Positions 9,203-21,200 of a stretch of DNA of 64,000 nucleotides are shown piece by piece. The stretch comes from Kappaphycus alvarezii (taxonomy: Eukaryota > Rhodophyta > Florideophyceae > Gigartinales > Solieriaceae). A program made the position numbers and the translations under genes. Within the stretch, counting starts at the first letter, position 1, and every line of letters begins with the position of its first letter. The stretch covers positions 1 through 64,000 of the forward strand of contig NADL03000106.1 of assembly GCA_002205965.3 (NCBI GenBank), given 5' to 3'. The notes below the pieces were generated by a model. That model saw only the letters and a list, made by a program, of their open reading frames with translations, did not search any database and was not told the origin of the DNA.

Positions 9203-11800
9203 CCCGCCTACCTCCCTCCCCTCCGTCCAAGGCATCCTCGCAACTCCCCTCCGGCCGGCTGATCTCTCATTTCTATTCCAGGCTACCTAAATCATTCGCA
9301 CCACAAGTGATGATTTCTCGTTGGTTCCACACTTCCTTGTCCGGATAAACCAACTTCAGATTCTATCCAATAACTATCAGTGAATGATAATCTTCGGGAG
9401 CGATATAAGGTTGCAAATCATCATGGTTGGGGTAAATTAAATCATTGGATAGAACTAGATACAGCTTACATTGAATTTCGCTCCCACCTTAAATACACTC
9501 ATTCAGAGATACCGAAATATATCGTCATTAACGAACAATACCAGTCAAGAGGGAGATATGCAATGTTTTAGTGGGTCCCTTAAATAAGATATTGTCGAGT
9601 ATAGGCAGAGTCCAGCATCTATTCACCGAACCTGTTGATTTTGACACAAAATTACAAATGCAGAATACTGTTATGAAACTTTACTGCATTAATATCGGGG
9701 ATAATATCATAAAAAAGATCATTTAGGCAATTTGCATCACAGTGATAATCTCGACAGATGTGACCGTTTCGAAGCAAATTTCGAAGAAATACAGTTCTTT
9801 TTCTGAGCGCACATTTTCTCTACATATTTACATTTTCCTTCTGAGCCTCTCCGCAATATATTTGGTAGAGATTAGGTGTCTGCATGTTAAATACTTTTGC
9901 TGAGGTAAGTCAATATGTAGGACTATAATGTAATAATATTAGCGATGACAAGGAAAAGTGCTCTTTGGATGTGGATGCATTCGAGAATGGAAAAATTTAA
10001 AGCAACCAGTACACCACAAAGTGCTAATCTGTAATCTCGGCGAGTCTCTAAATCACCGAGCTCAGCTTTTGACTAGGAGAAAAAAGCTTTGGCAGAATCT
10101 TAGATTGAAATTAAACATGTTACAGGGATGAGTTTGAGACGCTTAGTTTCATTCTGTTTTACAGTTTGGTAAGCTGTACCGAATTCAATCTTTGTTTAGA
10201 CGTAGAAAATGATGGATAAGCTTTATGAACATCATTTATATATCATACTGGGTTTTAAAATAGTGAAATAAATAAAAGAATGTCATTCTCTGAAATAATA
10301 ATCTTCTGTAAATTTTCACACTGGCGATATGCTTTTATACAGAAATTTGATTACATAAATACCAAACGCAGTGAATTATTACTGCAGGCTCCAAATGAAA
10401 GAAAAGCTGATAAATAATAAGTAAGAAGATACCCATAGGTAAAATAATTGCGAATTTATTCTTGAGCCTACACTGGGATCCTTGGGCTGGGAAATGGCTA
10501 TAGTCATAGAATCAGATTGGATACTTGCCGCCATTTGTGCTAAATCTTGGAAACCATAAATGTATTTCGTCAAGTTAGTTTCAGGCATCTATTCAGGTTT
10601 CGTGTGAGAATGTATACAAAAATACTTAGCGAAATTGGCGGATAGAAAAGTTCTCACTAGGCTCAGTCTGGGTTCCTAGATCAATATACTGAAGCTTCGA
10701 TATACAGAAGAATATTTTGCCGAGGAAGCTTGCAACTGCGTTTTGTATTAGTTGCATATTATCATTTCATTAATAATTATGTACTAGTAAGTTACATAAG
10801 CTTATTTGGAAACGAGAATAGTTTGTTGAGGTAGGGTTGAGGAGTTATGAAACCTTTGTCCCCCGTTACATAATTCAATCCGTTTTGAATTCTCAATTAA
10901 ACTATCCATTCAGTAATGTTAAACACCCAGCCAAGGATCATAAACATTAATAGTACCTCAATGGATACATTATTGCATGTAATATCCGTAGCTTCACTGT
11001 ACTTCGTACTCACCGATTTTTATTCAATTTCCGAAGATACAGACACACCTAACAATATTTTGCCTGTCTCAATCAGGTCATCCGGGAATTTAAGTAGCAT
11101 TTAATAAAATTTGTTGCTTCCCTGGACTGAATAAGATGGTTTATCCTTTTAGAGTACTCTAATAAATTTTCAGAAATTTATCTACTATAAGAGTTGGACT
11201 TTAAGAATTTGATGTCATCTTACGAGTTCTAACATAGTTCTGCTTCGAATAAATAAAACTTTTTATTGACCACAGGATTTATTTATTGAAATTCTATTAG
11301 AGAAAGCTTGTATTAGATGGCTACAGATGGAACTAAAAAGGCCAAAACAAAATAAATGCATGCAAAATCGATTTTTACTACAATAAGCTCCCAATTTTCA
11401 CCCATTTGATTACAAAATAAAGGCGCAGTAACACACGGAGAAAGTTTGGATTTACCTCTAGGAAAAAATTGCAGGATATATAAAAATGAACAATAGAATG
11501 GAATATGGTCGGGCTTAGTTTCGATATTTAAGTATCCCTTCAAAAGCTTTATATTGTAGGAGGCGTCGAGAAGAATACAGTTAGAGGACCAATTTTAGTT
11601 CGATTATCGGAAGCGTTTTGTAGCTCGACTACTACACTTTAGGAAAGATATTATGAGAAAAAACGGATACTTTATTCTTAACTCCCCAAGTAGTCAGGAA
11701 GTTGAGAATCAACTGCAGACCCAGTGGGCGTTCTTGTTTTTTTTGTCAGAGATGGTAGGTGGTAGAGCCTACCCCTGCTGAATAAACTTGTAGACACTTG
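9203..11800. other. AT-rich stretch without a confident gene
   Basis: Base composition becomes AT-rich after about 9300. The short frame 9380-9571 (+) contains RERYKVANHHGWGKLNHWIE and looks protein-like, but it has no partner exons. Nothing else stands out. Confidence 0.4.
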
Positions 11801-12113
11801 GTCTCTTATCCATATATACCACTCTCTGATACTGCGACTATACTACGGTAGCACTTTTGTCGCTTACAAAACCTCCGTTCTTTGATGGTGAGCGTAGGAT
11901 ACCCCTTTTCCGCTGTTTTACTGCTATCATGCCGTACCGAAAAGGTAGATTTTTGGTACCTCTTGACTGAAAGGGGGGTTAATGGGGCTGGCTTACTGCG
12001 AAGGGTGCAACGTGTATGAGTCCTACGAACTTGCAATCAAACCATGTGGGGGGATGGCAATGCAAATAATGGATGGTACGCACCTACCACAAAGTAGCTT
12101 TTAGCCCAATCGC

Positions 12114-12350
12114 TTAAAAGCACGGACTAGTGTTTCCAGAGGAGTCATATCCACGCATTAGGAACGGGTAGGAGGTGGCGCTCTTGAAAGACTGGCAGAC
12201 GGCCAGCCGTAAGAAACGCTGCATTGGTCGAAAACGCTGCCGCTGCGATTCATCGCCTGAGGCAGGATCATATCCGTCGAAGGTATCCATGGTCCTCACA
12301 GCTACGTGCCTGACCAAGTCTTTCAAAATCTCGAATCTTTCAGGGAGTTA
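12114..12350 (-). mobile_element. Retroelement 3'-end fragment, copy A
   Basis: The minus strand reads RHVAVRTMDTFDGYDPASG, followed by QRFRPMQRFLRLAV. This is the same C-terminal tail seen in the plus copy at 13.2-13.5 kb (TVATRAMERF) and in the neighbouring minus copy at 12.7-12.95 kb. The family resembles the region after the reverse transcriptase in non-LTR retrotransposons. Only the 3' part is present. Confidence 0.4.
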
Positions 12351-12679
12351 TAAGCCGGGTATGGATACTGGCACTGAGACAACTAGGGTTTCGGTATTGG
12401 TGGTGAGATTTCTTGGTGCCTAAAAAAAAAATTGGACGATATCTGTTGACTACATTCGCGAACTGAATTGCGGCCTGTCTTCATTTAATTACAATAAAAG
12501 AAGGAGGATGGTATTCGAGGAGGCCATGGTTCCGCTTAGCCGTATAGCAATGGGCAATAGACACATAAAAGGTGTAAGCTGTTCGGAAAAAAGCATAGAC
12601 CAAATATTTGCACATTTTTGTGAACCGCAGTCGAATTGTAGTAAGAGGGGCTTTTGGGTGCTTTACTGATTGGAGATGT

Positions 12680-13000
12680 CAGACGGGTACTTCCCGAGGA
12701 GGGAAAGGGCAGATCTTTGTATTGGCCAAAGAGCAAGGCAGATAACTATACAAGACTGCCTGAGATCCTGCCGGAAGACAAGCTGCCTTGGGCGAAACCG
12801 TCGCTGGAGCGTGTCTATGCGTGAGGACGGGTCTCCCGCGCGAAGGTCACAGCAGCTCTCACAGCCACATGTCTGGCCACATCTACTAGAACCGCAAAGG
12901 CATAGGAGTGCCACCCTTCAAATAATAGAGGGAAAGGCTCGGGTGGTTTTACTCTTGGAAGATATATTCGATCTATCCTAAAGTTTTCCAGACAACCAAA
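12680..13000 (-). mobile_element. Retroelement 3'-end fragment, copy B
   Basis: Aligned by eye with copy A at the DNA level (the blocks GACTG..., CACAGCCACATGTCTGGCCACATC), with about 60% matches. It reads DVARHVAVRAAVTF, then with a shift LQRRFRPRQLVFRQDLRQ on the minus strand. No catalytic core is present. Confidence 0.4.
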
Positions 13001-13159
13001 TAATATCGAATGCAAATTGTAATTTAAGTGCAATACATACCGCTGCTGCCATAATGGTGTACAACATAGAAATTACTAATCTGGAGCGGCCATATGCTTG
13101 ACTACGAGAGGAAAGCACTGCACTACTCACCCTTTTACGGGGCATCGTTACCATCTTCA

Positions 13160-13542
13160 ATTCAAGAACAAGGAACTCAACTGTTACGGATTATTTCGAC
13201 GTAACCTTTGTCAAGCCGCTCCCTCCCTCCCACGCAAGAGCCAGGGCTTTCAACCCACTCACAAGCCTCAACGCAGCTCACGCAGAGAAGCAGCGGAAAT
13301 ACCAAGGGTTCCTTGCTGAGCTGCCTGGGAGAAACAGGCTGGTTCCTGTTCCCATCTCAACGCTTGGAAGAAGGCATCCGGCGGCGTTCTCCGTCGTCAA
13401 GGAACTCGAGAGAACCGTTGCCACCCGCGCAATGGAACGGTTTTCGAAGTTTAGAGGCATTCTTTTACAGCGGCACTCCGCATTGACAGTAACCTCCAAT
13501 GCTGCTTGTTTGCTGGCTGTCCTCCCTTCCAGCTTCTGGTAG
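13160..13542 (+). mobile_element. Retroelement 3'-end fragment, copy C (longest open copy)
   Basis: One open plus frame reads TVTDYFDVTFVKPLPP, NAAHAEKQRKYQGFLAELPG, LVPVPISTLGRRHPAAF and RAMERFSKFRGILLQRHS, ending at TAG 13540-13542. The order (D-V-T strand, an Ala/Lys helix with KY, a Val-Pro-x-x-x-T-G strand, then a C-terminal helix) is that of the domain following the reverse transcriptase in many non-LTR elements. No RT core lies nearby, as expected for 5'-truncated insertions. I assign the family from pattern only. Confidence 0.5.
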
Positions 13543-13828
13543 ATTGGAGTGCCATCTGCAGTTTTCGACGCATTGTACGGTTTCACAATTGGCTTGACCA
13601 TGATACGATATCCACGCTCCGGTACAAATTTACTGGGTACCAACCCACATATCTACCAAATTAAATTAACCCCTACTTACACATTGTTTCGTTTGTCGAA
13701 GGGATCCACTATCAACCCATCCCCGTACAAACTCCCGTGATTAATGTAATATTATCTCTGGTGGAACTAGCAGTATTGCGGTTGCAGATGTATCCCTTTT
13801 ATTTTGATGTATGCACTATCAGCATTTT

Positions 13829-14749
13829 TCAAAAAAACACTTGCTTGGAAACACCATACAATGTTAGGAGCATGTGCCACATTTTGTAAAAATGGGATTC
13901 AAATGCATGATGAGACAGAGCTCCCGATCTCTCCATGTCATCAGTCTCCCCATCCCCCAAAGGAATATAGTGTGTATCATTTTCCTCCGCTACAAATATC
14001 CCACCCCTACTTCCACCCCACCCGACAAGAGCCAGTTTCTGCACTCTTGTACCCGGGAAAACCCAGCCTCCGAGAGGCTCACCACTCGTCCAACAATTCC
14101 AAACCCAAACCTCATTTCCAATCGATCCTACAAGAACTCCAGCTCTAACATCTACATCCATGCGAAGTCTAGTACCAAAGTAGGGAAGTTTAAATTTTTT
14201 CAAGGGCTGACTTGCGAATCTCAAGTCCCAAGCTGACAGGCCATCGGTTGAAATGAAATTAGACGTAGTATATACCTCGTTGACCGCGACTTTTAGTGAC
14301 GAAACCTGTAGTCTCTCCCGGTTTGCTCTGAATAGTTGAGTTGATTTTGAGGCCCTAGTGTCCCATAAATGAACGTAACCGGATGGTTGACCGAAAAGAA
14401 AGCCATGTTCAAATACTGCAAGACCACCAATACTACCTAAAGTAGACTCCAATGCAGCAACCGCTGTAATACTATCTCTTGTGCATTGAAAGTAATCCAG
14501 GCGATTACTAAATGCTACGGCGCAATCATCAAAACGGCCTGTGCAAATATTCTGCGGACGATCAGGCACTCTGCTGTATGCCATTTTGCTTGAGAAAGAA
14601 CCGAACAAAACAAAGCGATGTGGCTTCCATGTTGAGACACATGCAGATATAGTTGTATCAGATTCGCGATACGACTCGCAAATAACGTTTCCTACGTCTT
14701 GGAAGCTATCCACAATTGATCCGTAAGGAAACACACAAAGGTCGAAGCT
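13829..14749 (-). CDS. WD40 protein, DCAF4-like, main exon
   Basis: An open frame of about 307 codons on the minus strand ends at 13829. It shows two WDxR motifs, GYVHLWDTRASKS and LSAWDLRFASQ, spaced as consecutive WD40 blades, followed by a third blade (GNEVWVWNCWTSGEPLGGW). WDxR (DWD box) repeats are the signature of DDB1-binding receptors of CUL4 ubiquitin ligases, and the blade order resembles DCAF4. CTGAT, then TCTAATCAG at 14750-14758, looks like a branch point and 3' splice site, so translation probably enters from an upstream exon near 14760-15035 (candidate start MKPDSYRALPF at 15035). The donor was not found. No internal stop or shift is seen in the main exon. Confidence 0.65.
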   Translation of the reverse strand, partial: SFDLCVFPYGSIVDSFQDVGNVICESYRESDTTISACVSTWKPHRFVLFGSFSSKMAYSRVPDRPQNICTGRFDDCAVAFSNRLDYFQCTRDSITAVAALESTLGSIGGLAVFEHGFLFGQPSGYVHLWDTRASKSTQLFRANRERLQVSSLKVAVNEVYTTSNFISTDGLSAWDLRFASQPLKKFKLPYFGTRLRMDVDVRAGVLVGSIGNEVWVWNCWTSGEPLGGWVFPGTRVQKLALVGWGGSRGGIFVAEENDTHYIPLGDGETDDMERSGALSHHAFESHFYKMWHMLLTLYGVSKQVFF

Positions 14750-14759
14750 CTGATTAGAG

Positions 14760-15035
14760 CGAGAGTAAACGCATGACAATCAGCAGAGACGTGGTTTGGA
14801 GGGGAGGAGAACTCGGGCTTTGATTTAAGTGAACGCAGGCTTCTGGGCTGCGTTGAAAGGAGGGAATGACAGATCGCGAGCGAAGGTGTAATGCGATGGC
14901 CGGTCTCGACATGGAATAGTTGAGAGGGGTGCATTTCGGGCTGAAGAGTAAGCGACGGGCTGCATCACTGTTAAAATAAGCGAGGGGATGGTTAACTAAG
15001 AGAAACGGAAGAGCTCGGTATGAATCAGGCTTCAT
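14760..15035 (-). CDS. Possible first exon of the WD40 gene
   Basis: The minus-strand frame from ATG 15035 reads MKPDSYRALPFLLVNHPLAYFNSDAARRLLF and is in a different frame from the main exon. It would need an intron ending at 14750; I could not identify the donor. Weak. Confidence 0.3.
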
Positions 15036-15664
15036 GTGAATTTAATGGGGAAAAAGGGGGTGCGCTTTTTGCGGAAGCCCGGAAGGCTGAGAGCCAGGGG
15101 AGTTTATGAGGAAGGCGTTGTATAACAAAGAATATAGCAAACGTCTTCATTCCACTTAGAAATATGTGAATTTAATTAATTCTATTTTTGAGGGGGGAAA
15201 TGTGGGGTGATTTAATATTTGAAAGATATGGTCGGTTGTGGCCCCGAATATCCTACAGCGTGCCCAGTAAGACCTCTGAAATTACCCTTAAAAGCTGGCT
15301 CAAGGCACCCCAGAGACAGGCCGCGTTGGACATTACGGCCGCGGCAGCGTGCCTCTGAGTATTTTTGAGTAATTCACATCATTTGAAAATGACGTAAAAT
15401 GTTGCACAGAACACACAGTACGGTTAAAAGGACTAGCGAACATATTTTTGAATCACTAAAACACAACAGGGTTTAGCCGCTTAAAAAGACTCATTTCTTT
15501 AGGGGCGGAACCTAAACATAGACACATTTTTCCTTGCAGAGCTACAGACTTGCGCCGTTGGGCTGAGCCTAAATTTAGCTGAACACAGCTATATCTGTCG
15601 GCCTCTATGATTACCATCCCCCAACGCCGTAGTCCGATGATGGCTCCATGTCGGGACATCATAA

Positions 15665-15820
15665 ATTTCAAAGCTTGTCACAGAGCTCGCGAGAACAGTG
15701 ACCAGTCGCGCAATGGAACGATCCGAGAAGGTTCGAGGCATTCTTCGGCAGCGGCACTCTTCATTGGTAGGAACCCCCAACGAGGCTAGTCTGCTAGCTG
15801 CAGTCCCATCGACATTTTAG
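15665..15820 (+). mobile_element. Retroelement 3'-end fragment, copy D
   Basis: Reads LARTVTSRAMERSEKVRGIL, then RQRHSSL, closely matching the end of copy C, and ends at TAG 15818-15820. The N-terminal half of the domain is missing. Confidence 0.5.
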
Positions 15821-15924
15821 TTTAGATTGTCGATTGTGTTAGCTTTCTATAGCAATGAATTTTGCATTGCCTTGACAGCCATCCTGCGGGAACCAGCTCT
15901 TTTCTCCAATTTTAAACCTGCCGT

Positions 15925-16274
15925 CCGAAGTGAAGGCGAGGGTGGATATCAGAGCAACAGGCGCTGCAAACGGCACAGAATTCTTTGATGTCACTCTCGT
16001 GGACACGTTGGCCCGCTTTCACTTCAGGATGAGACTCTTCAACCCCCTCTCGAGCATGAACGCAGCCCATACTGATAAGCTACGAAAATACCAGGGGTTT
16101 GTGGCCACATTACCTGGAGGGAACAGGCACGTCCGGGTTCCTATCTCTACGCTCGAAGGATTGTATCCCAATGCTTTCTCCACGAGCAAGAAGGTGGAAC
16201 GATCGGTTTCCAGCCGAGGCCTGGATCAGTACTCTAGTGTGAAAGCTATTCTACTTATTGATACGCCGCTTTGA
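15925..16274 (+). mobile_element. Retroelement 3'-end fragment, copy E
   Basis: Reads TEFFDVTLVDTLARFHFRM, AAHTDKLRKYQGFVATLPGG and VRVPISTLEGLYPNAF, the N-terminal half of the domain in copy C. It then diverges before the C-terminal helix. It lies directly after copy D in the same orientation, so D and E are two separate truncated copies or a rearranged one. Confidence 0.5.
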
Positions 16275-17340
16275 TGTTCACTTCCAATGCAGCACGTATG
16301 TTGACTGGACTACTAGATACTTTTAGTTGATGGAAATGCTCCATTATTCGTACTGTAGATCCTGAAACATGGTTTGAATGCATGTTAGTAGAAATCCCAA
16401 CCTTCGCACCACTCGCAGTAACCCAATCTCAAGGACCTCCTTATGCAATATAATTTCACGAATAGTTGGTTCAACATTTAAATTTCATCTGCGCTAAAAT
16501 CCTAATGATTCCTAACATTATACAATTTATAGCATGTTGCAGAAACAGCTCACGAGGAGAACACCGTAAACCTTTTGCAATTCTCTTCAAGTGCATCTTC
16601 TTCCATTCCTGCATCAAATCTAAGAGCGACGGAGCGAAGGAATTCAGAGCGTATCCCACCCCCCTGCAGTTTACTAGGCAATGGAATATGTTTTGGTACA
16701 AGGGAAAGCTGCCTTAGCGGTCACATTCAAGGAAGCATGGGTTCGGGCGGATTTTGCACCAGCATTTTAGGGGAGTCTAGTTCGGCGCTGCCAAAAGTTA
16801 TAATGATCCAGTAGGGGAACTTTGAAAACAGTCGGTTGCGCCGTACTGGCAGTAATGAACACAGGCTTCCCTCAGTAAACAATTACCGATTGCATAGTTC
16901 CCCGGGGAAACACGGAGGGCTCATCTACTACAACGCATGAGCTGGCTGTTACCCAGTCAACTTGAATGGTACTGTGCATGTGTATGAAATGTTACCTCCA
17001 GTATGTTCCTTCTCCAGAAAACGAGGAAAAGCCTGAATGCGTTGCAATCAATTGGTACGAAACAGGTCCTTTCCGCAAAATCCTATTTCTTCATTTCGAG
17101 AGCTATCCCTGACCTCGTCTTCCTTAAACCAATCGCGCTAACTTTTGTTTCAAAAAAAGGAAACCTAAAAGTCCTTTTTCTTTACGAGTCTGAATTCACT
17201 CTGCAACTCCATTATCTAAGTTATGTTTATAGATTTGGTCAATTTTCGAAGAGAATCTTTTCGAATCGTGATCCGCTTCGTCCCCCAAATTCAGTTCCTA
17301 TTCTTTAGTAAGCATATTTCTATGTTACCTACAAATTAAA
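16275..17340. other. No gene assigned
   Basis: Transition into AT-rich DNA. Short open frames at 16466-16814 and 17003-17308 show no recognisable feature. Confidence 0.4.
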
Positions 17341-17570
17341 GAAAACTCAAAGACACAGAATCGCCTTGAACTTTTTATTTTGACCAAGTCTATGAAAATG
17401 ATCGAACGCGTGCCCATCAACATTGTCCACCATCGTCAGTCCCTCACCATCAACTAATCAAATCGAGTCCTGGGTCTCACCATCGGCTTATTTTTGATGG
17501 CCAATGGGCCAATTGATTACGAGGAATACCTGAGGAGGGACCCGTTCGGGATTGTGTTCGTCATTAATTA

Positions 17571-17786
17571 CTGGAGGAGGCGGGGGAGGGTGATGCTAAT
17601 GTGAAGGAATCCGAAGATTAGGACTCTGTGGACCTGTTGGAGTCATTTATGTGCAACCAAGCAGGAGTTGCTGTAGGGAACGGAGAGAGGAAGGTGTGTG
17701 TGACATTAATCTCGGATTCCTCTGTTAGGTATGGAGCGGAGGTGAAAGATCTTGAGGAAGGACTGGAGAGCCTTGATGTGGTCTAG
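17571..17786 (+). other. Acidic coding-like remnant
   Basis: One frame reads GEGDANVKESED, a TAG stop, then DSVDLLESFMCNQAGVAVGN and YGAEVKDLEEGLESLDVV. It looks like eroded protein sequence rich in Glu and Asp. A comparable acidic remnant lies at 57.56-57.95 kb. Not recognised. Confidence 0.25.
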
Positions 17787-18140
17787 AAGAGTATCATTTT
17801 GGGCCATTCGATGGAATTTTCTCGGACTTCACTGGAGGTACGGATACTCTGCAGCATTTGTTTAGCCCCGACCTTACGGGTGTAGATTGTGAAGAGTATG
17901 TCTATATAGTTTTTCGGAGAGTAACTATTGTTAGTATTTCTTGTCCACATGATTACCTTGGATGCATATTACATTTTTTTAGTTTGAGATTTTAGGTTTA
18001 GTCGAAAAGTTTATATAAGCTAAGCAAATAGTTTCCTCTGGGAGATCACAAGCAAATCGGCAAAAAACTTCAAGAGCAGACCTAAATAGTTGCGAAGTTG
18101 GAGGTCACCGTCTGACCTAAAAAATTTATTGTTTACATAA

Positions 18141-18207
18141 GTCACTGATCCTAATCGGTAGACCATGCGCCTTGTATACTCATTTCGAGGCCCTTGATTC
18201 CCTGATT
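18141..18207 (+). pseudogene. tRNA-Thr(UGU)-like relic
   Basis: AATCGGTAGACCATGCGCC followed by TTGTA matches the D-loop and anticodon half of a eukaryotic tRNA-Thr, and CCTTGATTCCC matches an eroded T-arm. The anticodon stem no longer pairs (TGCGC against ACTCA) and the acceptor arm is not visible. It is either a dead tRNA gene or the head of a tRNA-derived SINE. Confidence 0.4.
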
Positions 18208-18209
18208 AT

Positions 18210-21200
18210 ATCCTCCGATCCGTTTTCTAACAGCTATACATAGGTAGTACTTGTGACGCTTGCGTCACCTCGGTCGTGGGATAATGATTGTTGGAATGTT
18301 ACTCTTGCAGATTTATCCCTATCGGCTGGATAGGTAAAACACCCAAAAATTTCAATACATGATTCTTTTGTGAAAGGTCGTATAAAAATTCGAGCGCCTT
18401 AGTCTCGACTACGATGCGAACGTAGTGATAGCACAGTGCAGCATTCATGACGCGACTTAGTCCTTGTGAATGCTTTATCCGGTCAATACAGCCAAGGATA
18501 GGTTTTGGATTTCTATTATCGCTAATTGGAAAATTGAAATTGACTGGAAAAGGTACCAAATAGATTTAACCTCACCGATGGTTTTCATTGAAGCGTATAA
18601 TTCATACCCAGATGTTGATATAAACCTAGGAATCTATTTTTGTAAACCAAAAAATGGAGTTAATATGCACTTGAAGCATGTTTACGGAACGAAGACGTCG
18701 ATGAAATTCATCACGAGCCCATTAGCAGTAACTACAGTTTATACTACTTTATTCGGTTTCTGTGAAACAATCATGCAGATATTGCCAATACTCCTAAAAA
18801 AGCAGACGGAGTGCTGATATGTTTCCTTTCAGTACTGCGAGATCCAGCGGCCGTTTGCAATGTTGACAAAAATTAGAGATGATTATAGTTCCATAGAACC
18901 AATTTATGAACGAGTTAGAACTGGTAAATGGTCTGGTCTTCTGATTACTTTCAAAGTTGGCAAGCGGTTGTCAATTTTTGCCTCCTTATGAGACCCGTAA
19001 GAGAATGAGCAGTACAGTTCACACTCCAGTCCATGATACGGGAACAAAAAGATTTCAAAATTGCTTTGCTACTAATCCAAGCCGCTGAAGACGAGTTTTA
19101 CAACTTTCCAACGTCAAATTCATTAAACTGTGTACATGAGTTACAGTTTGACATTCAAAAATCTCGCAAAGCCATGGAAGATCAGTTATATAATTTGCTC
19201 CAGTGTAAGGCAACTCATCCTCATAGCATCCCGCCAATTGTAGAGTCTCTTTACAATATTTATTGAACAATGCAAACCATTTGAAGTCAAACATTCTAGT
19301 AAAAGTTTTTTTCTAGCCAAAAAATCCCTTTAACCTACTGCTTACCATTTTCACCTCAAAAGAAGCAGCGAAACATGGATGGGGCGAAAGAAAAACAAAT
19401 TGTGCTGCAATAAATAGTTATTATTGACATCCCTCTGAATCAAACTGTGGCTCTACAAGGCAAAGCTAACGATCAAACTAGAAAAGAATCTAATTTTCAA
19501 ACGTTTACCCTTTTTTCTCAAGCAGTACAATGAATGTCGAAGTGAGACGAAAAATATGCTTTAATCGATGACATACAGCGTTAGCAGTGCGATATGAACC
19601 CTTCGAAACCACACAAGAAAGTATAGATTATTACATGACGTGAGCGTTCAAAAAATATTCAATATTGGTGGCATGCTAACACATAAATTAAATGAATCCC
19701 AACCTCAAGTTCAAACAGGCGTTTTAAAACAATTTTTGCCTGAAAATTCAGCCCCCTGATTCTAGATGCAGCATTTTGTTGAACTTATTTCGTTTCGTAG
19801 ACTTATTTAGAAGTTATGCAGTAAAATAAGGATTCCTGGACAAGTTATCATTTATCGCCTAGCTGTATTGTGGAAAGTTGGAAGCTACACTAAGTTGTAC
19901 TAGAATGTGTCCGGTTTCTTACCGCAAAAACAAAGGCGAAAACGGATTTTCTTTTTCACTCTGTACTTAAGAAAGGGGTTCTGGAGAAGAATCTGTTATC
20001 TTTGAAAACAAGTAATGTATTAGACAGTAGGATAAGTAATGACAATATTAGCGATGTTGATTTTTTGCAGCAGTTTCTGACTTCACAATGAAATGCACAT
20101 CATCTCTCTACGATGGTTCATAAAAAGCGAAAAATAAATCGTTATCGGTGAAGTTTCGGGCGAGAACAGTATTTTAATATTCCCCGGTGATAGATTTTGA
20201 GACTTTACGAGTTCATCGACGAATTGTTTCAAAGGAATATATGCTCTAATATGGTGAAAAATAATGGAGAAACAATAACCAACAATTTTAATTTTGCTTG
20301 TAACGTACTTGCTATGGAAGCCTCATCGGTATCAATATAAGCAAAATCTTGGACTATAATCGCACACACCTTTGGGACGAATTAATTCAGGCTCCTATCT
20401 TTGTTAATTATTGCTCAAATTACTTTCCCTACAAAATCTCTAATTGCCTTTTATGTTGTGCTATTAAGACTCAAAAAGTTGAGCACAGAGTGCTACTAAC
20501 TAAAGAAAATTTGAAATGTTTGCTGTCTGATAACTTTTGACATTTTGCAAATGATTGTAAAAGATTGGACTAAGCTAGAATTTACTACCCCGAAAATTGT
20601 TCGACTGTAAAGTAATTACGAGTTGAAAATGGAATAGTAAGGATATTCGGGAAACAATTCCTGAAATAAGTGGTCCGCGAACAAGTACGGCTCCAGAGAT
20701 ACATAATTTTTAAACAAACACAAAAAAGTCTGCAACTTAAAGTCATTAACTTTTCGCAGGGTCTAGTGTACCAGAAGGATAATCAAAATTTATTTATGTT
20801 TTAGGACCACATCATGGCTACTATGGTCGACGTTTCCCCAGCATTAATATAAAGCAGGCGGCATTTAATTAACGTTCGGATCATACCACTTGTGATCTGA
20901 GAAGCAGGAATAGTTGGAATGATAGAATGAGCAGATTCAAAATAATCAGACTCATATTTTTACTTTAAATGCCCCAGTGACACGTTGCACCGCGCACTTG
21001 GACATTTTTCTCCAGCGCATAGAATTATACCACTGATCCGCAAGTGAGGGATTACAGGTTTTCTTAGCCGCCCTCTTTCTCCTGGACGGAGACTCTTAAT
21101 TCATATATATGTGGTCAACCGGGATGTCAGCTTACAGTACGCGACGCTCCGTTCAAATCAGGCTCCACGCTGCTTTATTGAAAACATTTCTTCTAGATAG

